Origin: Acetobacteraceae bacterium
GTDB lineage: Bacteria; Pseudomonadota; Alphaproteobacteria; Acetobacterales; Acetobacteraceae
Length of the DNA stretch: 64,000 bases
Assembly: GCA_024280945.1 (NCBI GenBank)
Contig: JAMXLO010000031.1
Coordinates: forward strand, 1 to 64,000
Direction: 5' to 3'
The notes beneath the pieces are model-generated. The model searched no databases, was not told the origin of the DNA, and saw nothing but the letters and a program-made list of their open reading frames with translations. The translations under genes and the position numbers were made by a program. This document shows positions 9,689 to 17,532 of this stretch, piece after piece (within the stretch, counting starts at the first letter, position 1; each line of letters begins with the position of its first letter).

Positions 9689-10677
9689 GACGTTGCTTTC
9701 CCCGTCAGGTCGCGCAGCAACGGCATCGCTTCCGCAGCAAATCGCGCAATCTGTTCATCGCGTTGTTCATAGGGTCCGAGCAGGTCCAGCATCACATGCC
9801 GCACACCGGCCGAGTGGAATTCGCGAATGCGCTCTGCCACCTCCTCCGGCCGTCCTAGCGCACAATAGCGCTGTGCAGGCCGGCGAAAGTCCATGGCATA
9901 GCGCACGCTCAGCGTCTCCGTCGCGGCATCGAGCGCCTTGTCGTAGCTATCGTCGATGCGGGTGAACAGCAGATGCCCGGTGGCGAACTGCGCCATGCTG
10001 CGTCCGACGTCATGTGCTGCTGCCTCGATCTTCTCCAGCCCCGCGCGATACATATCCGGCGTAACCACATAGGACAGCCAGCCATCGGCAAGCCGTCCGC
10101 TGCGTCGCAGCGCGCCATCGGAACGACCGCCACACCAGATCGGCGGCCCACCAGTTTGTCGCGGTGGCGGCTGCATCGGCACATCGGTGAACGGCGGATA
10201 GAATTTTCCTCCGTAGCTGACCGGTTCGCCACTCCAGAACCGTCGCAGCAGCATGATACCTTCGGTCAGTCGCGCGCCGCGCTCGTTGTGCGGCACGCCG
10301 CAAACCTCGTATTCCCGCGGGAACTCGCCGCCGACACCGACGCCAAAGACCAGACGTCCCTCGGTAAGGTGATCCAGCGTCGCCACCTGTTTCGCCACCG
10401 GCGCCGGATGCCGCAGCGGAAGCAGATAGACCGAGGTGCCCAGCGTCAGCCGCCGGCTCACCACCGCCGCCTGTGCAAGCTGCAGCAGCGGATCCAGGAT
10501 CGGCACCGCGAACGAGATATGATCGCCGACCCAAAGAGAGTCATAGCCACTGCGATCGACCAGCTGGACCAGTGTCACCAGCTCGTCGATCGCCGGCAGC
10601 CAGGGGCCGCGCGCCGGCTCGGTCCGGCGATGGATCGTCTGGATGCCAATGCGCAGCCTGTCGTCAAGTGGCAGCAT
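9685..10677 (-). CDS. LLM-class flavin-dependent oxidoreductase (probably F420- or FMN-linked)
   Basis: This is the first gene of the seven-gene minus-strand operon. The frame is open from 10737, but the ATG at 10677 gives MLPLDDRLRIGIQTIHR, a normal start for this family, so 330 residues are assigned. The luciferase-like barrel is supported by YDSLWVGDHISFAVPILDPLLQLAQAA and by GRLVFGVGVGGEFPREYEVCGVP, which resembles the phosphate-binding region of F420-dependent members. It and the last operon gene are paralogues, so the pathway may include two flavin-dependent oxygenation or dehydrogenation steps. Confidence 0.85.
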   Translation of the reverse strand: MLPLDDRLRIGIQTIHRRTEPARGPWLPAIDELVTLVQLVDRSGYDSLWVGDHISFAVPILDPLLQLAQAAVVSRRLTLGTSVYLLPLRHPAPVAKQVATLDHLTEGRLVFGVGVGGEFPREYEVCGVPHNERGARLTEGIMLLRRFWSGEPVSYGGKFYPPFTDVPMQPPPRQTGGPPIWCGGRSDGALRRSGRLADGWLSYVVTPDMYRAGLEKIEAAAHDVGRSMAQFATGHLLFTRIDDSYDKALDAATETLSVRYAMDFRRPAQRYCALGRPEEVAERIREFHSAGVRHVMLDLLGPYEQRDEQIARFAAEAMPLLRDLTGKATS

Positions 10678-10908
10678 ACCGTCCTGCACGTGATGTCGAA
10701 CGAGCCGATCCTGGCGACCGGCAAATGACGCTGTCAAATCCTGACACTGCCAGTCCGATCACGCTCAGCGGCATCTAGTCCCGAAACTCGGTTGGCGCGT
10801 TATAGCGCATCATTCTTACGCATTTAGGATTCTTTTACTCTGGCTCCCAATGATCGTGCCGGCACTCATGCCGCGCGACCACCACAGCAATACGCACGCA
10901 TTGCACCG

Positions 10909-10940
10909 CGCCACAGACTAGTACCGCCACAGACTAGTAC
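10909..10940. repeat. Perfect tandem duplication of a 16-base sequence
   Basis: The unit CGCCACAGACTAGTAC occurs twice back to back, at 10909-10924 and 10925-10940, ending just before the chemoreceptor gene. Each copy contains the palindrome ACTAGT. It could be a pair of operators or a recent replication slip. The stretch 10678-10908 between the divergent operon and this repeat shows no gene; it must hold the promoters for both directions. Confidence 0.9.
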
Positions 10941-10969
10941 CAATGCTGGGTCGCAAGGGAGGGTTCGCG

Positions 10970-12670
10970 ATGTCCCTGGTCAAGAGCAACAGCGTAGCTA
11001 AAGTCATCATCGCCTTCAATCTACTGCTTATACTATTCTCAGTCCTGGCGACAGCGGTACTGATCAGAAGCCAGGATACTCTCAAGGTCCATGGTCCCGT
11101 TTACGACCGCATCAAATCCAGCGCCGATCTGACCGCGGACATTCTTCCGCCACCTCTATATCTGATCGAGACGTACCTGACTGTGCTCCAGGCAAGTAAC
11201 ACCGAGGACGCTGGCGAAAGGCAACGGCTTATTGCCTATCTTGGCAATCTGGAGAAGGATTTCGTGGATCGTCGAAACTATTGGGCAACTCAAGCCCTCC
11301 CGACAGAAATCCGCAGCCTTATCGATCAAAGGCTCATCCCTGACGCACAGGCGCTATTCGATGCAGTCGGGGGCCGATTCCTTCCGGCGCTGGCCACCCA
11401 GCGGACTGATGATGTGCATGCGGCGGTACGAGCGATCAGTGTGCTTTACGGAAGACATCGGGAGGGTATCGACGCACTCGTCAGGTTGGCAAATAACTCC
11501 GTGGACGACGCGGAAATCCAGGCAACGAAGACGGAGGCATTCTATCTCCGCGTGACCTACACGACACTAGCACTGGCTTTTCTTGCCGCCGTGGGGACAA
11601 CCATGATCCTGGTCAGAATGATCGGTCATCCGATCCGCCGAATGACGGAGGCTATGCGAGCACTGGCCGCGGGCAATCTGCAAGTCACTGTTCCCGCCCG
11701 CGAACGCCACGATGAGATCGGCCAGATGGCAGAAGCTGTGCAGGTGTTCAAGGAGAATATGGCGGAGGCGGACCGACTGCGGATGGAGCAGGAGGAACTG
11801 AAGCGACAAGCTGCGGCAGATCAGCGGGCTGCGTTACTCCGATTGGCGGATGAATTTGAAAGCAAGGTTGGCCTGTTGGTAGGGACGCTCTCGTCTGCTG
11901 CCACCGAGTTGGAAGCTACAGCAAGCTCGCTGACTGGCACGGCAGATCGGAGCAATCAACAGGCTGCCGGTGTCGCCTCAGCGGCGGAAGAGGCGAGTAC
12001 TGGCTTGCAGACGGTCGCCTCGGCGGCAGAGGAACTGAACGCTTCCATCGGCGAAATCAGCAGGCAGGTCACGCAGTCATCCACCATGACCATGAAAGCG
12101 GTGGCGGATGCCAGGCGCACCGACACGATCGTTCATGCACTTGCCGAGGGTGCTGAAAAGATTGGCGCGGTGGTGGGCCTGATCTCGGACATCGCCGGCC
12201 AAACCAATTTGTTGGCGCTGAACGCCACGATCGAGGCAGCGCGCGCCGGCGATGCCGGCAAGGGCTTCGCCGTGGTGGCTTCGGAGGTGAAGAGCCTCGC
12301 CAATCAGACGGGTAAAGCCACGGAAGAGATCAGTGTTCAGATTGCGCAGATTCAGACCGCAACCAGAGAAGCCGTGGAAGCCATACGTGGAATAGCTGCC
12401 ACGATCGAGGAAGCAAGCGCAATTGCAACGAACATCGCCTCGGCGGTAGAGGAGCAGGGTGCGGCGACATCGGAGATCGCTCGTAATGTACAGCAGACGA
12501 CACAAGCTGCCCAGGAAGTGGCCGTCAGCATTAGCGGTGTCAGTCAAGCAGCCGGCGAAACTGGCACGGCGGCAGGTCAGGTGCTGGTGGCTGCGTCGGA
12601 CGTATCGAAGCAAGCTGAACAATTATCCGGCGCGGTGCAGTCCTTCGTTGCCGGGGTTAGAGCAGCGTAA
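10970..12670 (+). CDS. Methyl-accepting chemotaxis protein
   Basis: The 566-residue chemoreceptor would sense a periplasmic signal and control CheA. It starts at the ATG at 10970, which has AAGGGAGGG upstream; an earlier in-frame ATG at 10943 lacks such a site. A first membrane helix spans about residues 11-31, a helical periplasmic sensor follows, and a second helix lies near residues 200-220. A HAMP domain begins at [14 protein letters not shown]. The signalling tip is visible as [26 protein letters not shown]-like sequence, here [19 protein letters not shown]. No other che genes are nearby. Confidence 0.92.
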   Translation: MSLVKSNSVAKVIIAFNLLLILFSVLATAVLIRSQDTLKVHGPVYDRIKSSADLTADILPPPLYLIETYLTVLQASNTEDAGERQRLIAYLGNLEKDFVDRRNYWATQALPTEIRSLIDQRLIPDAQALFDAVGGRFLPALATQRTDDVHAAVRAISVLYGRHREGIDALVRLANNSVDDAEIQATKTEAFYLRVTYTTLALAFLAAVGTTMILVRMIGHPIRRMTEAMRALAAGNLQVTVPARERHDEIGQMAEAVQVFKENMAEADRLRMEQEELKRQAAADQRAALLRLADEFESKVGLLVGTLSSAATELEATASSLTGTADRSNQQAAGVASAAEEASTGLQTVASAAEELNASIGEISRQVTQSSTMTMKAVADARRTDTIVHALAEGAEKIGAVVGLISDIAGQTNLLALNATIEAARAGDAGKGFAVVASEVKSLANQTGKATEEISVQIAQIQTATREAVEAIRGIAATIEEASAIATNIASAVEEQGAATSEIARNVQQTTQAAQEVAVSISGVSQAAGETGTAAGQVLVAASDVSKQAEQLSGAVQSFVAGVRAA

Positions 12671-12874
12671 GAGATCCTTCGCGCTCGCCTGATGACCGCC
12701 GCGCGCGACATAGTCCAATTCGGCTCCTGAAGCGAGGCGACGGATCCCGTTATCAAGGCGAGCCGTGGTCGCCTTGAGTGCCATCTCGGGACAGCAGTCG
12801 CCGATACGGCTCAGCTTTTTCGTGCTGCACGCACTTCGCGCAAAGCCCGGCGAAGGGAGGAAATGCTTTGCCGG
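12671..12874. other. Intergenic region with no recognised gene
   Basis: The gap between the convergent chemoreceptor and thiamine-diphosphate enzyme genes holds only short fortuitous open frames. A weak inverted repeat (GGCGA and CGCC around 12757-12772) is present but has no T-run. Nothing else could be supported. Confidence 0.5.
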
Positions 12875-14548
12875 CTACGCCGGTTCGTACCGCCGCCAAG
12901 CACTCATCTGAATCGCCGAAGTGTGGCAATGCACCACCACCGGCTTTGTCTTCACCGCAAAGGCGCGCGCGATCCCGTCAGCGACTTCTGACTCGTCCCG
13001 GATGGTGATCCCCTCGGCGCCGAACGACCGCGCCCAGGCGGCAAAGTCCGGATTGGTCAGCTTCATCGACTCCTGGAACGGCCGCCCCGGATAGCGCACA
13101 TGATGGTGCATGCCGATCGTGCCGTACATCCGGTTGTCGGAAATGATGACGATTGGCGCGCCGCCATACTGCGCCGCGGTGGCAATCTCGTTGCCGGCCA
13201 TCAGCGCGCCGCCGTCGCCCATGAACGCCACCACCTGCTTGCCCGGCCGGCGCAGTGTCGCGGCGACGGCCATCGGCATCCCCGATCCCATTGCCCCGAC
13301 CACCGCCGATAGAAAGATCTGCCCCGGCTTGAAGCCGATATAGCGGTGAATGAAGCTGCCGAAATTGCCGGCATCCGAGGTCACCGTCGCGTCCGGCGCC
13401 AGATGCTTGTCCACCTCGCAGACGATCGCGGCGAAGTTGACGCCATCCGGCGTCGGCTCCCACTCCTTCGCCAGCAGCTTGCGATGGATCGCGTGCAGCC
13501 CGCTGACCCAGCCGCGCCGCTTCTCGGCACCCGCCGGAGCGCCACGCTGCAGCAACGCCTTCACCACCTCGTACGGATCGGCGGCAATGCCGAGATCGGG
13601 GCGCCAGACGCGGCCCACCTCGTTGGCGTCCGGCCACACATGGACCAGCGGCAGTTGCGGCTGCGGCGCGGCAGGGAACGTGTAGGACTGGCTGACGCTG
13701 TCCGTCAGTCGTTCCCCGATCACCACCATCAGATCGGCCTTCTTCATCTCGCTGATCAGCGCCGGCGGCACGCGGATGCCCATATAGCCGCCGTAGTGCG
13801 GATGGGTCGCGTCGAACAGCTGCGGCCGGCGATGTGTCGGCGATGTCGGCAGCACCCACTCTTCCGCCAGTCGCTGCAGATCCGCATAGACCGACTGCTC
13901 ATGAAGCGAATCGGCGAGCAGCGCGCCGCCCACCAGCACCAACGGCCGCTCCGACTTCACCAGCATTTCCGCCAGCCGATCCAGATCCTCGGCGCGCGCG
14001 CCCGACAGAACGCGTGGCCGCGGCTGATCCACCGGCACATCGGTCTTCTCGTCGAACAGGTCCTCCGGCAGAATCACCGCGACCGGTCCCGGCGTGCCGC
14101 TCTCGGCGAGGTGGAACGCGCGGGCGATTGCCTCGGAGGCCTGATCGGGATCGATCACCTCGATCACCGACTTGGTCACGTCCGACAGCAGCCGCGAGTA
14201 GTTCTGCTCCTGCAGCGCCTGGCGCCCGAAATCCTTGCGCTCGACCTGACCGACCATCATCACCATCGGCGTCGCGTCGTGATACGCCGAGTGCAGCGAC
14301 ACCATGGCATTCGACAGTCCCGGTCCGCGCGATACGATGCAACAGCCGGCGCGGTTCCGCAGACGACCATCGGCCACCGCCATGAAACCTGCCCCGCCTT
14401 CATGCCGGCACACGATCAGCCGCAGCGAATTCATGTCGGTCAGTGCATTGATCAGCCCGACATAGCTCTCGCCAGGCACACAGAAGATCTGGTCGACATC
14501 GTGGGCCTCCAGGCTTTCCGCCAGCAGGCGGGCAACGGAACGGGTCAT
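12875..14548 (-). CDS. Thiamine-diphosphate-dependent enzyme, acetolactate synthase-like
   Basis: This 557-residue protein has the three-domain layout of acetolactate synthase/benzoylformate decarboxylase enzymes. The N-terminal pyrimidine-binding domain shows FCVPGESYVGLINAL, with Glu27 as the likely cofactor-activating glutamate. The C-terminal diphosphate-binding motif is GDGGALMAGNEIATA...N (about residues 440-470). No regulatory ilvH gene is adjacent and the gene stands alone, which favours a catabolic decarboxylase or ligase role over valine synthesis. The reaction is therefore not assigned. A structured repeat lies 25 bases upstream of its start. Confidence 0.85.
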   Translation of the reverse strand: MTRSVARLLAESLEAHDVDQIFCVPGESYVGLINALTDMNSLRLIVCRHEGGAGFMAVADGRLRNRAGCCIVSRGPGLSNAMVSLHSAYHDATPMVMMVGQVERKDFGRQALQEQNYSRLLSDVTKSVIEVIDPDQASEAIARAFHLAESGTPGPVAVILPEDLFDEKTDVPVDQPRPRVLSGARAEDLDRLAEMLVKSERPLVLVGGALLADSLHEQSVYADLQRLAEEWVLPTSPTHRRPQLFDATHPHYGGYMGIRVPPALISEMKKADLMVVIGERLTDSVSQSYTFPAAPQPQLPLVHVWPDANEVGRVWRPDLGIAADPYEVVKALLQRGAPAGAEKRRGWVSGLHAIHRKLLAKEWEPTPDGVNFAAIVCEVDKHLAPDATVTSDAGNFGSFIHRYIGFKPGQIFLSAVVGAMGSGMPMAVAATLRRPGKQVVAFMGDGGALMAGNEIATAAQYGGAPIVIISDNRMYGTIGMHHHVRYPGRPFQESMKLTNPDFAAWARSFGAEGITIRDESEVADGIARAFAVKTKPVVVHCHTSAIQMSAWRRYEPA

Positions 14549-14572
14549 CTCGGTGGCGTCTCCTGGTCAAGA

Positions 14573-14615
14573 GCGTGATGACCGGAGGCGGCATCGCCGG
14601 AGGTCTGAATCACGC
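14573..14615. repeat. 43-base structured repeat, copy A
   Basis: The ends GCGTGAT and ATCACGC pair as an outer stem. Inside, GACC pairs with GGTC and GGCG with CGCC, separated by opposed GGA triplets and a TGA bulge. It lies between the secreted-protein gene and the thiamine-diphosphate enzyme gene, both on the minus strand. Copies recur at 15142, 17466, 40481, 40543 and 40605. Confidence 0.9.
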
Positions 14616-14629
14616 GATCGAACAATCGG

Positions 14630-15106
14630 TCACCGCGCCGGGCAGCGCACGAGCGGGTACGGAAAATCCTTGCAATCAGGGAAGGTGATCTCGTTCTCGG
14701 TTCGCCGCTGCACGCGCAGGACGTCGGGGCTGATGCAACCGAAGCCGACTTCTCCACTGGCGCCTTGCGGGATCGGATTGAACGGAGATGTGGGCGCTCT
14801 GACCGGGCCAGGCGCAAAGCGGAATTCGGCGCCCTCCGTGGTGACCCGAGCAGTCTCCACCAGGCGCTGGTCGTAGAACTGATCGGTGACGACCGCGCGC
14901 ATAACGATGTCGCGGGTGAAGATCACCACCGGCATCGCCAGACACTCCTGCGCACTCAGCACACTTGGTGACGGGAACAGCCCGCCGGTCCAGGCACCGA
15001 ACAGCCAGGCGTGCGGCGGCACGTTGCTTTGCATCTGAGTCTGAGTCTGCGCCTGCGCGGGAGTTGCCAGGGCAAGGATCACGAAGAGGCAGACGATGCG
15101 ACGCAT
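14630..15106 (-). CDS. Secreted protein of unknown function
   Basis: The 158-residue product has a clear Sec signal, MRRIVCLFVILALATPAQA, with an AxA cleavage site near residue 19, followed by a short Gln/Thr run. The mature part has three cysteines (in QECLAMP, GFGCISP and PDCKDFPYPLVRC; four if both in the last segment count), so disulfides are likely. I recognise no domain. Many Acetobacteraceae have small exported proteins of this shape, but that is an impression rather than a match. It is separated from its neighbours by two copies of the structured repeat. Confidence 0.7.
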   Translation of the reverse strand: MRRIVCLFVILALATPAQAQTQTQMQSNVPPHAWLFGAWTGGLFPSPSVLSAQECLAMPVVIFTRDIVMRAVVTDQFYDQRLVETARVTTEGAEFRFAPGPVRAPTSPFNPIPQGASGEVGFGCISPDVLRVQRRTENEITFPDCKDFPYPLVRCPAR

Positions 15107-15141
15107 GAAAACTCCTGGTCTGGCTGCGGCGGCGCAACAGC

Positions 15142-15185
15142 GCGTGATGACCGGAGGCGGAATCGCCCGGAGGTCTGAATCACGC
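15142..15185. repeat. 43-base structured repeat, copy B (one extra base)
   Basis: It has the same outer stem GCGTGAT/ATCACGC, middle stem GACC/GGTC and inner stem GGCG/CGCC as copy A, with one additional C after the inner stem, giving 44 bases. It sits in the intergenic space between the minus-strand secreted-protein gene and the plus-strand YqaA-like gene. Confidence 0.9.
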
Positions 15186-15294
15186 GCTCAAACAAAGAAG
15201 CCAAAGCCGTGGCGAGGTCAACCTGACCTCATCACGCTTTTGGGCGGGTGCGAATCAGTGACCAGGGGCGAGCCGGGTGCTAGGAGACCGGCCC

Positions 15295-15876
15295 ATGCTG
15301 CACCGGCTCTATATGCGCACGCTCGCGCTGGCTGCCTCGCCGCGCGCGCCATGGTGGCTCGCCGTCGTGTCCTTCGCCGAGGCGAGCTGCTTTCCGATTC
15401 CACCGGACGCGCTGCTGATTCCGATGATCCTGGCACGGCCCGACCGCGCCTGGCGCCTGGCCGCAGTCTGCACGGTCGCCAGCGTGGCCGGCGGCGCGCT
15501 GGGCTACGCGATCGGCTACTTCGTATTCGATCAGCTGATGCGCCTGCCGCTCGCAAGCGCATTGTTCGGATCGGACCCACTCGGTGCATTCCAGGCATGG
15601 TACGCCCGCTGGGGCCTGGCGGTGATCCTGATCAAGGGTCTCACGCCGATCCCCTACAAGATCGTCACGATCGCATCGGGTGCCGCCCAGTTCAGCTTTC
15701 CGGTGTTCATGGTCGCCAGCCTGGTTACCCGGGGCGCGCGCTTCTTCCTGGTCGCTGCTCTGCTGCGCGTGTTCGGCTCGCCGGTACGCGACTTCATCGA
15801 GCGGCGGCTGACCCTGGTCACCAGCATGCTCGCGGCCGGCATCGTCGGAGGCTTCCTGGTGCTGCGCTTCCTGTAA
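15295..15876 (+). CDS. YqaA/DedA (SNARE-associated) family membrane protein
   Basis: The 193-residue integral membrane protein starts at the ATG at 15295, eight bases after AGGAG; a GTG at 15277 is a poorer alternative. It has the family signature of an N-terminal re-entrant segment, FAEASCFPIPPDALLIPMILA, and the internal G-x-I-P-x-K-like motif GLTPIPYKIVTIASG. DedA-superfamily proteins are lipid scramblases or transporters linked to envelope homeostasis. It immediately precedes the opgGH genes, so a common role in envelope maintenance is plausible. Confidence 0.85.
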   Translation: MLHRLYMRTLALAASPRAPWWLAVVSFAEASCFPIPPDALLIPMILARPDRAWRLAAVCTVASVAGGALGYAIGYFVFDQLMRLPLASALFGSDPLGAFQAWYARWGLAVILIKGLTPIPYKIVTIASGAAQFSFPVFMVASLVTRGARFFLVAALLRVFGSPVRDFIERRLTLVTSMLAAGIVGGFLVLRFL

Positions 15877-15958
15877 CGATCAACTCGGGTTGAATGGCAT
15901 CATCTCGCCCCAATCGATGGCTTACACCCCCAACCATCGTTGGTTCAGGGGAGACGCA

Positions 15959-17464
15959 ATGCGTCGGCGCGACATCCTGTTGCAGAGCGCGGTCCTACCG
16001 GTCGTAGCCGCATTCGGTTCGGCGGCGCGGGCCGAAGATCCCGCGCCATTCGACAGCATGACGGTGCGCAATCTGGCACGCGAACTGGCGCAACATGCCT
16101 GGCAGGCACCCAACGAGACACTGCCCGATCCGCTGAAGAATCTCGATTATCAGCAATACCGTTCAATCCGCTTCGATCCGCGCCACGCGCTATGGCACGG
16201 ACAGGGTCTGCGCTTCACCGCGGAATTCTTCCATCTCGGCTTTCTCTACAAGCAGCCGGTCAAGATCTTCGAGGTCGTCAATGGCCGCGCGAGCGAGATA
16301 CGCTACAGTCCCGATCTGTTCACCTTCGACAAGGTCACGCCGCCGACCGGCGATATCGGCTTCGCCGGTTTCCGCCTGCACTACCCGCTCAATCGCGCGA
16401 ATTACTACGACGAGGTCTGTGCGTTTCTCGGCGCCAGCTATTTCCGTGCGGTGGCCAGGGGTCAGGGCTACGGCCTGTCGGCGCGCGGACTGGCGATCAA
16501 CACCGCCGATCCGACCGGCGAGGAATTCCCGCGGTTCACCACGTTCTGGCTGGAGCGACCCAACAAGGGCAGCGACGCGATCGTGGTACATGCGCTGCTC
16601 GACAGTCAGAGTGCGGCCGGCGCCTTCCGTTTCACCATACGTCCTGGCCAGCAAACGCTGTTCGATACCGAGCTGGCGCTGTATCCGCGCAGCGACATCA
16701 CGACGATCGGCATCGCGCCGCTGACCTCGATGTTCTTTTTCGACAGCAGCGATCGCACGCGTGTGGATGACTACCGCGCGGCGGTGCACGATTCCAACGG
16801 CCTGCTGCTGCTGAATGGCAGGGGCGAACAAATTTGGCGTCCGCTCGCCAATCCACGCACGCTGCAGATCAGTGCCTTCACCGACGACGGACCGCGTGGT
16901 TTCGGGCTGATGCAGCGTGGCCGCAACTTCGCCGACTACCAGGACCTCGAAGCGCACTACGAGAACCGCCCGGCGCTCTGGGTCGAGCCAAGTGGGGACT
17001 GGGGCCAGGGTATCGTCGAACTGGTGGAAATTCCCAGCAATCGCGAAGTCAACGACAACGTGGTCGCGTTCTGGCGGCCGAAGGAGCCGCTGAAGGCGAA
17101 GAGCGAAGTTCTGAAGAACTATCGCCTGCATTGGTCCTGGTCGCTGCCCGGCGGGACGAAGCTTGCCGAAGTTGCGTCAACACGCTGCGGCCTCTCGTGG
17201 GACCAGAAGAGCCGGCAGTTCGTCATCGATTTCGTTGGCGGCGCCCTGAGGGCGCGGCGCGCCGAACATCTGCCGGCGATCGACATCGGCGCGAGCAAAG
17301 GCAAGATCATCGATCCCGTCGTCGAACCTAATCCGGCAACCGGCGGCTTGCGGCTGAGCTTTCAGCTCGATACCGCTGGTGAAAAACTGGTCGAGATGCA
17401 CGCCCGACTGATGCATGGCGAAACGCCACTGACCGAAACCTGGCTGTACCGGTGGACGACGTAG
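15959..17464 (+). CDS. opgG: Periplasmic glucan biosynthesis protein OpgG/MdoG
   Basis: At 501 residues it matches the OpgG/OpgD family, which shapes the branches of osmoregulated periplasmic glucans. The start at 15959 follows AGGGGAG and yields a twin-arginine signal, MRRRDILLQSAVLPVVAAF, ending at ARA, so export by Tat is predicted as for OpgD. The mature part begins with DSMTVRNLARELAQ and contains the FHLGFLYKQPVKIFEV and GPRGFGLMQRGRNFADYQDLEAHYE segments typical of the fold. opgH follows after 68 bases in the same direction. The stop TAG is immediately followed by a structured repeat. Confidence 0.92.
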   Translation: MRRRDILLQSAVLPVVAAFGSAARAEDPAPFDSMTVRNLARELAQHAWQAPNETLPDPLKNLDYQQYRSIRFDPRHALWHGQGLRFTAEFFHLGFLYKQPVKIFEVVNGRASEIRYSPDLFTFDKVTPPTGDIGFAGFRLHYPLNRANYYDEVCAFLGASYFRAVARGQGYGLSARGLAINTADPTGEEFPRFTTFWLERPNKGSDAIVVHALLDSQSAAGAFRFTIRPGQQTLFDTELALYPRSDITTIGIAPLTSMFFFDSSDRTRVDDYRAAVHDSNGLLLLNGRGEQIWRPLANPRTLQISAFTDDGPRGFGLMQRGRNFADYQDLEAHYENRPALWVEPSGDWGQGIVELVEIPSNREVNDNVVAFWRPKEPLKAKSEVLKNYRLHWSWSLPGGTKLAEVASTRCGLSWDQKSRQFVIDFVGGALRARRAEHLPAIDIGASKGKIIDPVVEPNPATGGLRLSFQLDTAGEKLVEMHARLMHGETPLTETWLYRWTT

Positions 17465-17465
17465 C

Positions 17466-17508
17466 GCGCGATGACCGAAGGCGGAACTCTCGGAGGTCTG
17501 AATCGCGC
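17466..17508. repeat. 43-base structured repeat, copy C, between opgG and opgH
   Basis: The outer stem here is GCGCGAT with ATCGCGC, so both partners of one pair are changed relative to copy A (T-A became C-G). The middle stem GACC/GGTC is kept, while the inner stem is weakened. Exactly 62 bases after its start, at 17528, a second unit begins with GCGTGATGACT and then runs into opgH coding sequence. That second unit carries the opgH ATG, preceded by GGAG. Confidence 0.9.
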
Positions 17509-17532
17509 GCTCGGATCAAGGGACGGAGCGTG

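Noticed and set aside
13346-14578. A 410-residue plus-strand frame opposite the thiamine-diphosphate enzyme
   Set aside because: Composition is Arg/His-rich without recognisable motifs, and the opposite strand has the full enzyme.
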